Shown: one piece after another, positions 46,457-55,622 of the stretch
How the letters are laid out: each line of letters begins with the position of its first letter
Position numbering within the stretch: position 1 is the first letter of the stretch
Assembly: GCA_018238155.1 (NCBI GenBank)
Contig: JABCTZ010000026.1
Coordinates: forward strand, 148,001 to 212,000
Reading direction: 5' to 3'
DNA: 64,000 nucleotides
From: Candidatus Heimdallarchaeota archaeon
Lineage (GTDB): Archaea; Asgardarchaeota; Heimdallarchaeia; JABLTI01
Program-made: the position numbers and the translations under genes
Notes under the pieces: generated by a model
What the model saw: only the letters and a program-made list of their open reading frames with translations
Databases searched by the model: none
Told to the model about the DNA's origin: nothing

Positions 46457-48754
46457 CTACTTGAGTTTTTTTCTTAAGAAACTCAAGTTTGCCAAACCTA
46501 AAATAGAAATAATTAACCAAATATGGAGATCGATATTCCCTTGATAAGATGTTGTTTCCAAAGTAAATGTGAAATCGCCTTTCCCTGAAATACATTTCAC
46601 AACCACATAAATATCTCTTGCTTTCCGAGTACTATATGTTATTGTTTCAGCAACTCCAACAGATGTATCAGTGCTTGCGGCGAGATAACCTCCTTTTGTC
46701 TCACTAAAATCTTCTTCAGTATCATATATGAAAAGATCAAAATCAGCTTTGGTAGGTAAGGATACACTCAAAATTAGTGTTGTCTTTCTAGGAATAACTA
46801 TTTTTCTTGCCCAGCTTTGATCCTCAAATGGATTTGTACATAGGTAATGTGATTCACTTTCACCAATTTCTATTTTCGTTAAGTAAGCATCGATTGCAGC
46901 ATTTGAATGTACTTTACCAAAACCTTCTATCTTATCTCTTTCTCCACGATTCAATTCAGGGATGTTACTATTATGATTATAAGTTTCGCCATCTAAAACC
47001 TCTGTTGCAGTACCACAAATAAGATTCTTCACTAAAAGGGCATTTTTAAGAGAATAAGACCAATCTTCACCCATTGCATCGATAATTAAAGCAGCTAGAC
47101 CAGAAACGTGTGGAACAGACATACTCGTCCCTTGTCGAGTTGTATAATCATCAAGCATTTTTTCATCTGAGAAATATCTATCAACACCATATAGCTCAAA
47201 AATTTGGTCAGCTTCTGTGTAATCTGCATCATTGCTATCCGCTGCAACAATCGCCCAACCACTTTCATAAGACAACCTACTTCCACCAGGAGCAACAACA
47301 TCTGGTTTGGTATATTTATTCAAATAGTCACCATTCGATGAGTAATAAGTTATTTCGTCTTGTGAGTTAATAGCCCCAACTGTAATAGCTTTACCCGCAG
47401 TTCCAGGAGAACCGATATTTACATTATCTTGAAAAGCATTACCAGCAGCAACAACACAAACAAATCCTTGTTTAACGAGATTATCTACTGCTTGATCTAT
47501 CGATTCAACTTCTTCTGAGAAACCAAGTGAACAACTTACAACTATAATGTCATGTTCTTTTCCAAAACTACCAATCCAATCAAACGCATCTAACAACAAT
47601 AAACTATTCCCAAAGCCAAAGTCATCCAAAATTTTCAAGGCAACAATTTTACTGTTAGGCGATATGCCTTGATAGTTATTATTTGTATCAATCAAATCTG
47701 CTGCTGGGCGAGTAATATTGATTTGGATAATGGAAGCACCAAGTTCCCCTTCGGTTTTTTGACCTATAAGATATCTATATCTACCAGGTGTAGCAGAACT
47801 ATAATTTAATTTCAAGGACCCTGCACCATAATCACCAAAAACGTGAAGGTCTTCTGTTGCATTTGCTTTGTTATCATTATTTATATCTAAAGTAATGAAT
47901 AGAGTATCGAAAGGATCATTTCCAGAAATATCATCCCAAGAAATGTCAAAATAGATTGTTCCATTTTGTTCCACATCAAAATATGAAGCCACTCCATACA
48001 TTTCTGGTACATTCGGTGGAAATTCTATTGTTCGTGACAAACTCACGTATTTGTTTTTTCTTGCAGCTTCACCAGTTCCTGCAGCAATAGAAGCACAATG
48101 CGTTCCGTGTCCTGAGAAATCACAAGGGGAAGAATATTCATCGAATTCATTAGCAACTGACCTTCCAACAAAATCCTTCCAATAAACTATTTTATCTTGA
48201 AAATCAGGATGGCTGTCATCTACACCAGTATCTAAAATGGCGATAGCTTGTTCTGAATCTCCTTTCAATCCTAAGGTGTCCCAAACATTTGGACGAACAT
48301 TAATTTGTTGAGATGATTTACTCAAGAAGGATTTGCATTCAGCATTTTCTGATATTTGAATTACTTCAGACTGTAATGCTAATGAAGACAATCTATCAAT
48401 TGGAATTCGAATAGCTGCTCCATAGATTATCGACCAAGAAGAGACAATTTCACCTTCAATAGATTCTACTCGAGAGATGAAATCATTAGTTATCTCACAG
48501 TTAAAAGTAACAATTGTTGTTATTATTTCATTTGCAGATTTATCAGCAATGATTTTTTCAAGATGATCATGAATTTTATTGTCATTTTTATCAGAACTTG
48601 CTAATGGCAATACTATTTGATTGATAGATATTTTTTTATCATTGCTAAATACTTCAAATTCATAATCAATTGCATGAACAAATGATGGTAATATTGAAGG
48701 TAAAAGAAATATGCATAAAAGGATAATTGGTAAGTTTTTCTTCTTTGTCAACAA
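46457..48754 (-). CDS. Membrane-anchored subtilisin-like serine protease
   Basis: A 765-residue secreted S8 peptidase. A signal peptide (about 1-28) is followed by an inhibitor-like propeptide (about 50-140) and the catalytic domain with Asp175 (AILDTGVDD), His216 (GHGTHCAS) and Ser near 545 (GTSMSVPHVSG). A beta-rich insert (about 240-350) splits the catalytic domain. A pre-peptidase C-terminal (PPC-like) domain (about 640-735) and one C-terminal membrane helix with basic tail hold it on the outer face. It probably digests external protein for growth. The triad is complete. Confidence 0.93.
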   Translation of the reverse strand: MLTKKKNLPIILLCIFLLPSILPSFVHAIDYEFEVFSNDKKISINQIVLPLASSDKNDNKIHDHLEKIIADKSANEIITTIVTFNCEITNDFISRVESIEGEIVSSWSIIYGAAIRIPIDRLSSLALQSEVIQISENAECKSFLSKSSQQINVRPNVWDTLGLKGDSEQAIAILDTGVDDSHPDFQDKIVYWKDFVGRSVANEFDEYSSPCDFSGHGTHCASIAAGTGEAARKNKYVSLSRTIEFPPNVPEMYGVASYFDVEQNGTIYFDISWDDISGNDPFDTLFITLDINNDNKANATEDLHVFGDYGAGSLKLNYSSATPGRYRYLIGQKTEGELGASIIQINITRPAADLIDTNNNYQGISPNSKIVALKILDDFGFGNSLLLLDAFDWIGSFGKEHDIIVVSCSLGFSEEVESIDQAVDNLVKQGFVCVVAAGNAFQDNVNIGSPGTAGKAITVGAINSQDEITYYSSNGDYLNKYTKPDVVAPGGSRLSYESGWAIVAADSNDADYTEADQIFELYGVDRYFSDEKMLDDYTTRQGTSMSVPHVSGLAALIIDAMGEDWSYSLKNALLVKNLICGTATEVLDGETYNHNSNIPELNRGERDKIEGFGKVHSNAAIDAYLTKIEIGESESHYLCTNPFEDQSWARKIVIPRKTTLILSVSLPTKADFDLFIYDTEEDFSETKGGYLAASTDTSVGVAETITYSTRKARDIYVVVKCISGKGDFTFTLETTSYQGNIDLHIWLIISILGLANLSFLRKKLK

Positions 48755-48943
48755 AATACATCCCGTGAAATAGCTATTAATCTCTGTATCAAGTAGATAA
48801 ACAAAGAATAACTCATCCTATAATTATTAAAACATTTAGAATGTAAATCAAAACATCTTAGATAAATTTAATTATGTTCCTTAATTTGTCATTAATAATC
48901 GCATGTAAATGAATCAAATATATTGTAAGGGTTTACGAAGAAT

Positions 48944-49366
48944 ATGCCAAAAACACGAAAGAAAGTTGTAAGATTATTCATCAGTCATTCATGGGATTAC
49001 TCAGAAGACTATGTTGATCTAGTAACTTTTCTTGGAAGAATTAAGGATTTCTCTTTTTATAATTACAGTGTTCCAAAGCATAATCCTCTTTCTGCAGATA
49101 CAGATAAGAAACTACTAGATGAGCTCTGTGATCAATTACGAGGTTGTCATATCTTAATTGTCTTGGCAACTATGAGACCAAGCTATAGTGAGTGGATTCA
49201 AAAAGAAATTCTAATTGCGAATGTTTACAATAAAGCTGTTTTAGCAATTGTTCCGCGTGGACAAAAGAGAATCGCAAATGTTATTACAACCTACTCGGAT
49301 AAAATAGTAAAATGGAATATCCGCTCTATTCGAAAAGCGATTATCGAAATTATGAAAAAACGATAA
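48944..49366 (+). CDS. TIR-like domain protein (ThsB family, Thoeris-type)
   Basis: A 140-residue single-domain protein. VVRLFISHSWDYSEDY (residues 8-23), FYNYSVPKHNPL, CHILIVLATMRPSYSEWIQKEI and AIVPRGQKR, then KIVKWNIRSIRKAI, match the ThsB branch of TIR-like domains that, in Thoeris defence, make cyclic ADP-ribose signals from NAD after phage sensing. The putative catalytic Glu is residue 88 (WIQKEI). It lies tail-to-tail, 8 bp apart, with a RipA/SLATT-like membrane protein. No ThsA (SLOG/Sir2 or macro) gene is visible. The family is clear by pattern; the defence role is inferred. Confidence 0.82.
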   Translation: MPKTRKKVVRLFISHSWDYSEDYVDLVTFLGRIKDFSFYNYSVPKHNPLSADTDKKLLDELCDQLRGCHILIVLATMRPSYSEWIQKEILIANVYNKAVLAIVPRGQKRIANVITTYSDKIVKWNIRSIRKAIIEIMKKR

Positions 49367-49374
49367 ATCTATTT

Positions 49375-49938
49375 CTAAGTAGGAGTTATAGTTCCTGTTA
49401 TTAGAATTGGATTTAGTGATATAATGACTATCATTAAAATCAGCCCTAATGAATAAAGTATGATTAAACTCATTGGAATCCATATCTCAATATTTGACAA
49501 ACGGCGACTTTTCTTAGATTTTTCTTGTTCTTTCCAAAGCTTCCATTCAGTTATAAATCCATTAACATATAGATTAGCTTCAATAGCATTAATAACTCTG
49601 TACTTGCAACCATTCAACGCTTTATAGTGTTTAATCAATTGCACCCAACTAATAGAGAAGAAAATACCCACAAGAAGAATTATTGGAACAAAGATAAATA
49701 ATTGAGAGTTGCCAAAGAGTGCACCCATAGCAACGAAAAGAAAGCTGTTAGCGGTAAGAAAGAAACTATTTGTTGTTGCTCGTCGAGTACTTACTTTGTC
49801 GGCCATTTGCACATACAATTTGTATTGCTCAAAGGTATATCTTATTTCTGTAGCTGAACGATCAATAGTATTGAATATATCATCAAGAGGGTTAGATGGT
49901 TCTTGATCAGGTTTCTTTGTTTTTGCCAAATAATTCAC
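49375..49938 (-). CDS. RipA/SLATT-like small membrane protein
   Basis: A 187-residue protein. A soluble helix EQYKLYVQMADKVSTRRATTN (residues about 37-57) leads into a hairpin of two membrane helices (about 58-77 and 81-99). A cytosolic part (HYKALNGCKYRVINAIEANL, about 105-140) and a third hydrophobic segment (about 152-178) follow. This pattern resembles the RipA-type octameric membrane proteins and the SLATT effectors used by nucleotide-signal defence systems. Its 3' end is 8 bp from that of the ThsB-like gene, on the other strand. It may be the membrane effector for the TIR signal, or an unrelated neighbour. Confidence 0.65.
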   Translation of the reverse strand: MNYLAKTKKPDQEPSNPLDDIFNTIDRSATEIRYTFEQYKLYVQMADKVSTRRATTNSFFLTANSFLFVAMGALFGNSQLFIFVPIILLVGIFFSISWVQLIKHYKALNGCKYRVINAIEANLYVNGFITEWKLWKEQEKSKKSRRLSNIEIWIPMSLIILYSLGLILMIVIISLNPILITGTITPT

Positions 49939-50030
49939 CGTGGAAATACCAATTTTTTCTTCTACATTAGCAAGCTATTCTTTCTTAATAAATTTTTAGC
50001 GCAATTAAGTTATTCTGCTAGTACCAATAG

Positions 50031-51380
50031 ATGAATTTAATTAAGAGTGAATTTTTCTTCAATAGTGTTCAGAAGGCATTTCTAGAAATGAGTGAAAATA
50101 CTGATGAAAACATAGCCATAGAGGAGAAAAATGAAATTGGTGGTACAAAAAGCACCAGATTTTCACTCTATTTGATTGCAGGTCTTTCCTCATCTGCAGT
50201 ATTCATTTCACGTGTTTTTATCGGGTTATATGCTGCTTTTATTCAATCTTCAGCTCTTGCAATTTCCTTCATTGTCTCTTTAAGAAACCTCATCCAACAA
50301 GTGTTTCAATTTACTTTTGGGAGAATTTCCGATCGCGTTGGTCGGAAAATAGTCATGCTCATTGGTATAATTATTGCAGGTGTTAGTATTGCATTATTTC
50401 CACTTATCAAGAATGGTTGGGTTCTAGTTGGTGGTGTCGTTGGATTTTCAATTGGATTTTCTATGTATTATCCCTCATTTACAGCCATTCAAGGAGACAT
50501 CACTAATAAGAAAAATCGTGCCGGATTAATCAGCTTGATAACCATTATTGGAGCGTTTGCAACTCTTATCGGGTTAATTGTTGTTGGCTTTGCAGGAGAA
50601 ATTGGTAGTACAGAAACAATGCAGTATACAATTATCCTAGAATTAACAGCAGGTATTTTTCTTCTAGCAGCTATTGTTAGTGTTTTCTTACATGATCCAC
50701 CTCGAGAGAAACTTAAAGAGAAAACGCATTTTTCATTTGACCCTTTGAGATTTAATCCCAATTTTCGTCGATTTGTTATAATTAATAGTATAATGTCCTT
50801 CACCATGGCAATTGGATGGCCGATTTTTCCAATTGTCCGGGAAGAATACGCAACAACTATTCAAAACACATGGATTTGGGCTATTTTTGCTGCTTGCCAA
50901 ATTATAGTCTTACTAGCGACATACAAATTTATCAATCGAATTGGAAGAAGACCATTGCTACTTGTGGGACGAATTGTTATGTTTATTGTTCCATTAATTC
51001 TAGCTATCTCAATCAGATGGTTCCCAGATTGGAGAATCTATATTATCTCCGGAGCAATTAGTGGTGCCTGTAATGCATTCTACATGGTAGGGCAAAACAG
51101 CTTCATTTTAGATTCTGCCACTGAAAAAGAAAAGGGAACATATACAGGAGTTTATAATTTCTTTATCGGAATATCAACATTTCTCGGTTCTTTAATAATG
51201 GGATTTATTGCAGATTTTTACCTTGCTCAATATGATTTTTGGACAGTTATTTTTGTACTCAATCTAGCAATAGCTGGTGCAAGATTTCTTGGTGGATTTG
51301 GATACTTTTTCATGAAAGAACCAATTCAAACTCAGATTGTTAAAAAATTAGATGATGATGCGAACACTCAAACCAGTTGA
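50031..51380 (+). CDS. Major facilitator superfamily transporter
   Basis: A 449-residue membrane protein with about 12 helices. Motif A appears as GRISDRVGRKIVM (near 103) and a degenerate copy NRIGRRPLLLVGR in the second half. The first 45 residues are soluble and acidic. The family layout is of drug or sugar efflux type; the substrate cannot be read. The last 24 or so bases of the gene are part of a 28-bp direct repeat that recurs at 52058. Start at ATG 50031; a Met at 50088 is possible. Confidence 0.85.
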   Translation: MNLIKSEFFFNSVQKAFLEMSENTDENIAIEEKNEIGGTKSTRFSLYLIAGLSSSAVFISRVFIGLYAAFIQSSALAISFIVSLRNLIQQVFQFTFGRISDRVGRKIVMLIGIIIAGVSIALFPLIKNGWVLVGGVVGFSIGFSMYYPSFTAIQGDITNKKNRAGLISLITIIGAFATLIGLIVVGFAGEIGSTETMQYTIILELTAGIFLLAAIVSVFLHDPPREKLKEKTHFSFDPLRFNPNFRRFVIINSIMSFTMAIGWPIFPIVREEYATTIQNTWIWAIFAACQIIVLLATYKFINRIGRRPLLLVGRIVMFIVPLILAISIRWFPDWRIYIISGAISGACNAFYMVGQNSFILDSATEKEKGTYTGVYNFFIGISTFLGSLIMGFIADFYLAQYDFWTVIFVLNLAIAGARFLGGFGYFFMKEPIQTQIVKKLDDDANTQTS

Positions 51381-51384
51381 AATA
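51357..51384. repeat. 28-bp direct repeat, left copy
   Basis: Matches 52058-52085 at 26 of 28 positions (GATGCGA.CAC.CAAACC...). It covers the end of the MFS gene. Read on the minus strand it gives ISTGLSVRI, similar to ISTGLGARI at the end of the GHMP kinase where the other copy lies, so it may be a relic of a duplicated kinase end. Confidence 0.55.
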
Positions 51385-51474
51385 CCATTCTCAAGTCCAA
51401 TATTGAAACTATTATGAATGATTCCTCTTTTTTTACTATAAATTTTTTTGGATGTAAGCCATTTTAGCTAAAAA

Positions 51475-51696
51475 TCATTTTGTTAATTTAATTGTAGAGT
51501 TAAAAGATGGTACAATTCCCTCAAAATCTACTATTCCCTTTTCTTTCATTGTTTTAAGCCGTAAACGAACACCTTCAAATTTATCAGCAAGAGTTTCATT
51601 CAAAGTTTTATAATCTAATTCTCCACCGTGTTCTTTTAGAACATTCACAATTTCCTTATATTCAGCTTCATAATCAATATGTGTCATTTCCATCAA
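51475..51696 (-). CDS. Small winged-helix protein
   Basis: A 73-residue protein that fits one winged-helix domain: three helices (AEYKEIVNVLKEHG, YKTLNETLAD, VRLRLKTMKEKG) followed by a two-stranded wing (IVDFEGIVPSFNSTIKLTK). This is the shape of small archaeal transcription regulators. Starts at the first Met, or at Met2 or Met4. It sits alone, within the ~730-bp segment bounded by the 28-bp direct repeats. Target unknown. Confidence 0.7.
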   Translation of the reverse strand: MMEMTHIDYEAEYKEIVNVLKEHGGELDYKTLNETLADKFEGVRLRLKTMKEKGIVDFEGIVPSFNSTIKLTK

Positions 51697-52048
51697 CTGT
51701 TCTAATAATTGCTCGTTTATGTCTTTTTCCCTTTACATCGTAAACTGCTCATAAATAAATATCAAACTCTGCTTTTTCGAATATTGTCAAGTAGGAAGGA
51801 TTATAGCGTTCTGAAAACCTTGCTATTAAAAAACAATTTCTTACAAAATGGGATGTTTTTTTTACTTAATATCACAGTCATCTTAAATAAAAACAACCAT
51901 TTGATTATAAAAAGAGAAGTTTATCAAGTGTTATTAATTGAAAAGATTAATTGATGCGGTACTATTATACAACCTTTGTTCGTGAATTGAATAACGATCT
52001 ATTATAAGCTCTATTAGAACCCGTTCAAACTCAAATAATTGAAAAAAA
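51697..52048. other. Intergenic region without a gene
   Basis: A 352-bp gap between the winged-helix gene and the end of the frameshifted kinase. A plus-strand frame of 81 codons (51709-51954) is Leu/Asn/Lys-rich without any domain sense and I do not call it. The minus-strand promoter of the winged-helix gene should be at its left end. I see nothing else. Confidence 0.5.
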
Positions 52049-53124
52049 TTAGCTGTTGATGCGAGCACCCAAACCAGTTGAAATAATATATGGTTTGCCA
52101 CCTGCATCTTGGATTGCTTTTGATACTTCTTTCTCTTTTCCTGGTGCGTACGCTAGCATTGTTCCGCCACATCCACTGCCTTTAGTTTACATCCCAAAGC
52201 ACCTGCATTTTTTGCAGCAGCAATCATCCTTTCGACTTTTGGAGTGGATCTTTTGAATCCATCACGTATAAGACTGTGATGTTCATCAATCATTTTGCCC
52301 AGTTGTTCTTTGGTATATTGTCCTTTTTGCAGAATTTTTAATGCATTTCTAGTAAGGTCTCTATTTTGAATTGACGTTAAAGTCATTAATCGATTTGCAA
52401 TAGAGAGAGAATCTACATGATTTGTAATTTCCTTCAGAGAAGTTTTTCTGTGACTAAAGCCATTGATTAAATCACATAATTGCTGATATCCTTCTTCAAC
52501 GGAAGTTCTGATCATACGCAAATCACCTACAGTATCCTCTTTCTTTTCTAAGGAATCACCAATTAACAAACCAGAGAGTGTTACAGGAACTTTTGTTAAT
52601 TTTATTTCTTGATCAAAATCCACATGAATTATTCCTCCAAATACAGAAGAATAATGATCCATCATACCGCCACTCTCGCCAAATTCAAGCACTTCTCCTT
52701 TAAATGCATACTGTACTGTTTCCTCTAGAGAGATTTTTACTTTCGCTAGAGAACTAAAAACCATAACACAAGCAATAGAAAACGCCGAAGAACTTGAAAG
52801 ACCTGCTGCAATTGGTATTTCACCAGAGATAACTAAATCAGCTCCATTTTTTGGAAGAATACCATTTCTTTTGAGTACATTAAAACAGCTTCGCAGATAA
52901 TCTCTTCTATGGCGATAATCAATTTCATCATCTATGGAAAATGAATCAGTTTCATCAAGATCAAGATAATTGATTCTAAATTCTCTGTCCTTTCGTTGTC
53001 TCACTACAATCTTGATAGTTTTATCTAATGCCATAGAAATTACTTCTAAACCCAGATAATCGCTGTGTTCACCAAACAGAAAAACTCTACCCGGTGCAAG
53101 TATTTGAAATGAAGATGGATGCAT
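52049..53124 (-). pseudogene. GHMP-superfamily kinase with a -1 frameshift near the 3' end
   Basis: A sugar or mevalonate-type kinase of about 367 residues if the frame is repaired. It has LAPGRVFLFGEHSDYLG (residues 9-25), the ATP loop IPIAAGLSSSSAFS (near 112) and GESGGMMDHYSSVFGG (near 155). GEHSDY is closer to galactokinase/fucokinase than to mevalonate kinase. The reading frame stops at 52153 after AGALGCKL, yet the other frame from 52180 continues at once as GSGCGGTMLAYAPGKEKE to a TAA at 52049. This is the missing C-terminal GHMP motif. One base is lost (or the ribosome slips back), so either a mutation, a sequencing error or recoding. Confidence 0.8.
52058..52085. repeat. 28-bp direct repeat, right copy
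   Basis: Partner of 51357-51384 (26 of 28 identical). It lies within the repaired C-terminal codons of the GHMP kinase. The two copies bound about 730 bp holding the winged-helix gene. Confidence 0.55.
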
Positions 53125-53261
53125 GGTATTCCTATATTTAATTACGAGTTTTCAATTTTTGCTTCTTTTCATTATTAAAAGATTAAAGAAAAAAGATTTT
53201 TGTCATACCGCATTCTTTCAGATTAACTTTGATACCACTTTCACTTCACTCAAAACAAATG

Positions 53262-53270
53262 CTTATAAAA
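53262..53270 (+). promoter_or_regulatory. TATA box of the AT-hook gene
   Basis: CTTATAAAA, 57 bp before the ATG I choose at 53327. Transcription from about 53295 rules out a longer protein starting near 53123. Confidence 0.5.
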
Positions 53271-53326
53271 TATCATCAATACATTTATTGTGCAAAGCTA
53301 TAGAAAGTATAATGGGGATAATTAAT

Positions 53327-53806
53327 ATGGTTCAAGAAAAAAGACCTCGAGGAAGACCTAGAATATATTCAACAGATGCTGAAAGAAAAAGAGCCTACAA
53401 TTATAGACAAAAAGCAAAACATTTGGAAATGGAAAAACGAGTGCTAGACCTCGAAGAGATACTCGGGGTTGATAAATTTTTCAACACAGAATCATTAGAT
53501 CCAATTTTCCAATTAACTTATGCTGATATGTTGAAATGTGATTCATCTCAACTAATTGATATCAGCAACAATCTTCGACAAAGAATACCTAAGAAGATGA
53601 CAATGGTTAGTCCTCTTCATGTGTTTGTGGAAGATTTGGTAGAAAATATTACTTCAACTCATGGCAACGAAATTTCAGGAGAAACACTTTTTTCTAAATC
53701 TAATGATTTCTTTTTTAGAAATCAACAATATTTTCGAAATCTAACAATTTTGCATCTCGTTGAAAAAGAACTAACAAAGAGAGAAGAAAAGAAAAAAATC
53801 GATTGA
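53327..53806 (+). CDS. AT-hook DNA-binding protein
   Basis: A 159-residue basic protein. Residues 4-11 (EKRPRGRPR) are an AT-hook, followed by a basic helix (DAERKRAYNYRQKAKHLEME) that resembles a short coiled coil or bZIP-like basic region. The C-terminal 90 residues are helical and unrecognised. I start at ATG 53327, which has GGGGA about 8 bp upstream and a TATA box at a fitting distance; the longer open frame upstream is leader and promoter. A chromatin or promoter-binding role is likely. It precedes the CPBP protease gene by 46 bp. Confidence 0.65.
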   Translation: MVQEKRPRGRPRIYSTDAERKRAYNYRQKAKHLEMEKRVLDLEEILGVDKFFNTESLDPIFQLTYADMLKCDSSQLIDISNNLRQRIPKKMTMVSPLHVFVEDLVENITSTHGNEISGETLFSKSNDFFFRNQQYFRNLTILHLVEKELTKREEKKKID

Positions 53807-53852
53807 AAGATAGGGGAAATGAATTTTAACTATATTCGAGAGGTAATAGGTT

Positions 53853-54899
53853 ATGGAACTTCAAGTGCACGAAGAGGATTTAATAAAAACCATTTTCAAT
53901 AGCAAAGTTTTTTGGTTTTTTGTAGCTATCATTATCGGTTATTTACTATCCTTAATGGCAATCATCTTTTTCCCACAAGAGACAGCAATTAAGACCGTTG
54001 TCGCTTTTTCGCTGCTACTATCCGGGACTGCATTAATCTCAGCTTTTAGTTCAAAACGGATAATTGATAGATTTGAATCACTTGTAAGAAGAAATACTCC
54101 TGCTTATGTAGTATTATCCTTTGCTTCAATATTCCTTCCCTTTCTTTTAGTAATAATTGTTGGAGAAAACTTTTCAACGAATGTATTTGTTATGTTCGTT
54201 TTATGGTATTGTGTACCGATAATGCTAATGATATTGGGGCAAATCCTTTTCCCACAAAACAAGAGATTAACTTTTTTCTTGATTATTGGTGGAGCAGCAA
54301 TACTTTGGTTAGGGATGGATCATCGTTATACAATGATTGTTTTCGATGGATTTCAAGGCCTTAGCTACAATTTTACCGCTATTTGGATTGTAAATATTCT
54401 TCTTATTTGTTATTCTCCATTTAATCTTCATGATCATAAACAAATTAATTCAAAAATAACCTTTGCAGGTATAAAATACACTTTACTTTTCGTACCAATA
54501 CTTTTGCTTTTGATTACTCCCTTAGGATTATTTTCAGGATTTTTGACTTGGAACCCTGATGTATCAACTAGTCTCTTGGAGAAAATTGCTGCCTTTATTG
54601 GAATATATCTAACAATTGCTTTGCCTGAAGAATTCATTTTTAGAGGAGTAATATTAAATGAATTCGATAAAAGAACAGGAACAAAATCAAATATTCGATG
54701 GCTAACCTTAGTGTTTGTATCTTTTGTTTTTGGATTAACTCACTGGAATAATACATCACCAGAATTAATAATTTATTATGTTCTTTTTGCCACCATTGCT
54801 GGCATAACTTACGGACACACTTGGCGAAAAACGGGATTATTTGGTGCTGCCCTGCTCCATACGACTGTTGATTGGGTTTGGGCGTTTTATTTAACGTAG
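53853..54899 (+). CDS. CPBP-family intramembrane metalloprotease
   Basis: A 348-residue membrane protein with about eight helices. The CPBP (CAAX protease / Rce1-like) motifs are in the second half: LPEEFIFRGVIL (EExxxR, near 256), FGLTHWNNTS (near 290) and LLHTTVDWVWAF (near 332). Known relatives cleave prenylated proteins or bacteriocin-related peptides within the membrane. The N-terminal four helices are an extension. It may be transcribed with the AT-hook gene. Directly after it lies a relic of a surface-protein gene. Confidence 0.85.
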   Translation: MELQVHEEDLIKTIFNSKVFWFFVAIIIGYLLSLMAIIFFPQETAIKTVVAFSLLLSGTALISAFSSKRIIDRFESLVRRNTPAYVVLSFASIFLPFLLVIIVGENFSTNVFVMFVLWYCVPIMLMILGQILFPQNKRLTFFLIIGGAAILWLGMDHRYTMIVFDGFQGLSYNFTAIWIVNILLICYSPFNLHDHKQINSKITFAGIKYTLLFVPILLLLITPLGLFSGFLTWNPDVSTSLLEKIAAFIGIYLTIALPEEFIFRGVILNEFDKRTGTKSNIRWLTLVFVSFVFGLTHWNNTSPELIIYYVLFATIAGITYGHTWRKTGLFGAALLHTTVDWVWAFYLT

Positions 54900-54927
54900 A
54901 AGTTTTTCGAATGTTCAACTTTAGTAA

Positions 54928-55491
54928 ATATCTAACCCCATTGAAATAGCACAATATGATGATGGTGGTAGTTGCAAAGGAGTATTTGTCTCTCATAGCA
55001 TTGCCTCTGTTGCTGACGATCGAGAAGGACTTGAGATATTTCGAGTAGGTATGGATTCGGATGGAGATTTCTTAACTGATTATGAAGAAAATTATGTCTA
55101 TGATACTGATCCAAATGATCCTGATACAGATGGTGATAATCTACTTGATTCTGAAGAAGTGGAAGCAGGAGTGGACGGATATATCACAGATCCTTTAGAT
55201 CCTGATACGGACGACGATGGTATAACTGATGATGAGGAAGTTGAAGAAGGAGTAGATGGTTGGATAACTGATCCTACAGATGCGGACACGGATGACGATG
55301 GATATACAGATGGCGATGAAGTGACAGCTGGAACTGATTCAACTAACGCATCTGACTTTCCAGGTAGCGCTGGTGATTCAGAAGTAAGTCCCTTGCTTTC
55401 CAACTTTTGGTTCTGGGGAACTATTAGCTTAGGTGTAATATATTTGATAACAATAGTAGTGTTCCTACTCATTTTGAGGAGACGTCGTTAA
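54928..55491 (+). pseudogene. 5'-truncated surface protein: LVIVD-like repeat, Ca-binding repeats, membrane anchor
   Basis: From ATG 55051 there is a 146-codon frame with thrombospondin-3-like acidic repeats ([41 protein letters not shown]), a linker, and a C-terminal helix with RRRR tail. The same frame is open 41 codons further upstream and reads [14 protein letters not shown], then [15 protein letters not shown], which is the pattern of LVIVD repeats in archaeal surface proteins. It begins right after two stop codons (54922-54927), with no start or signal peptide. So this is the tail of a larger surface protein that lost its front part, though a short internal protein from 55051 could still be made. 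Confidence 0.7.
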
Positions 55492-55622
55492 GACTATCTC
55501 CATAATATTTTTTTTAGTAATCAAACTTTTTTCGCTCTATGACTGTGCAAATGTAATTCTATTATAAGATAGATAGTCAGCAAACCCCCGATAATTATCT
55601 ATTGAACTTTATTTCACAGAAA

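Noticed and set aside
51709..51954. 81-codon plus-strand frame between the winged-helix gene and the kinase
   Set aside because: Composition follows the AT-rich background; no motif, no ribosome-binding site, and it overlaps the promoter of the minus-strand gene.
52175..52185. Classical -1 ribosomal frameshift heptamer in the GHMP kinase
   Set aside because: The junction (A CTA AAG G) does not fit the X XXY YYZ rule and I see no strong downstream hairpin, so programmed slippage is possible but not supported.
53123..53326. N-terminal extension of the AT-hook protein
   Set aside because: The extension contains the TATA box at 53262-53270 and reads as a random hydrophobic leader; the ATG at 53327 has a ribosome-binding site.
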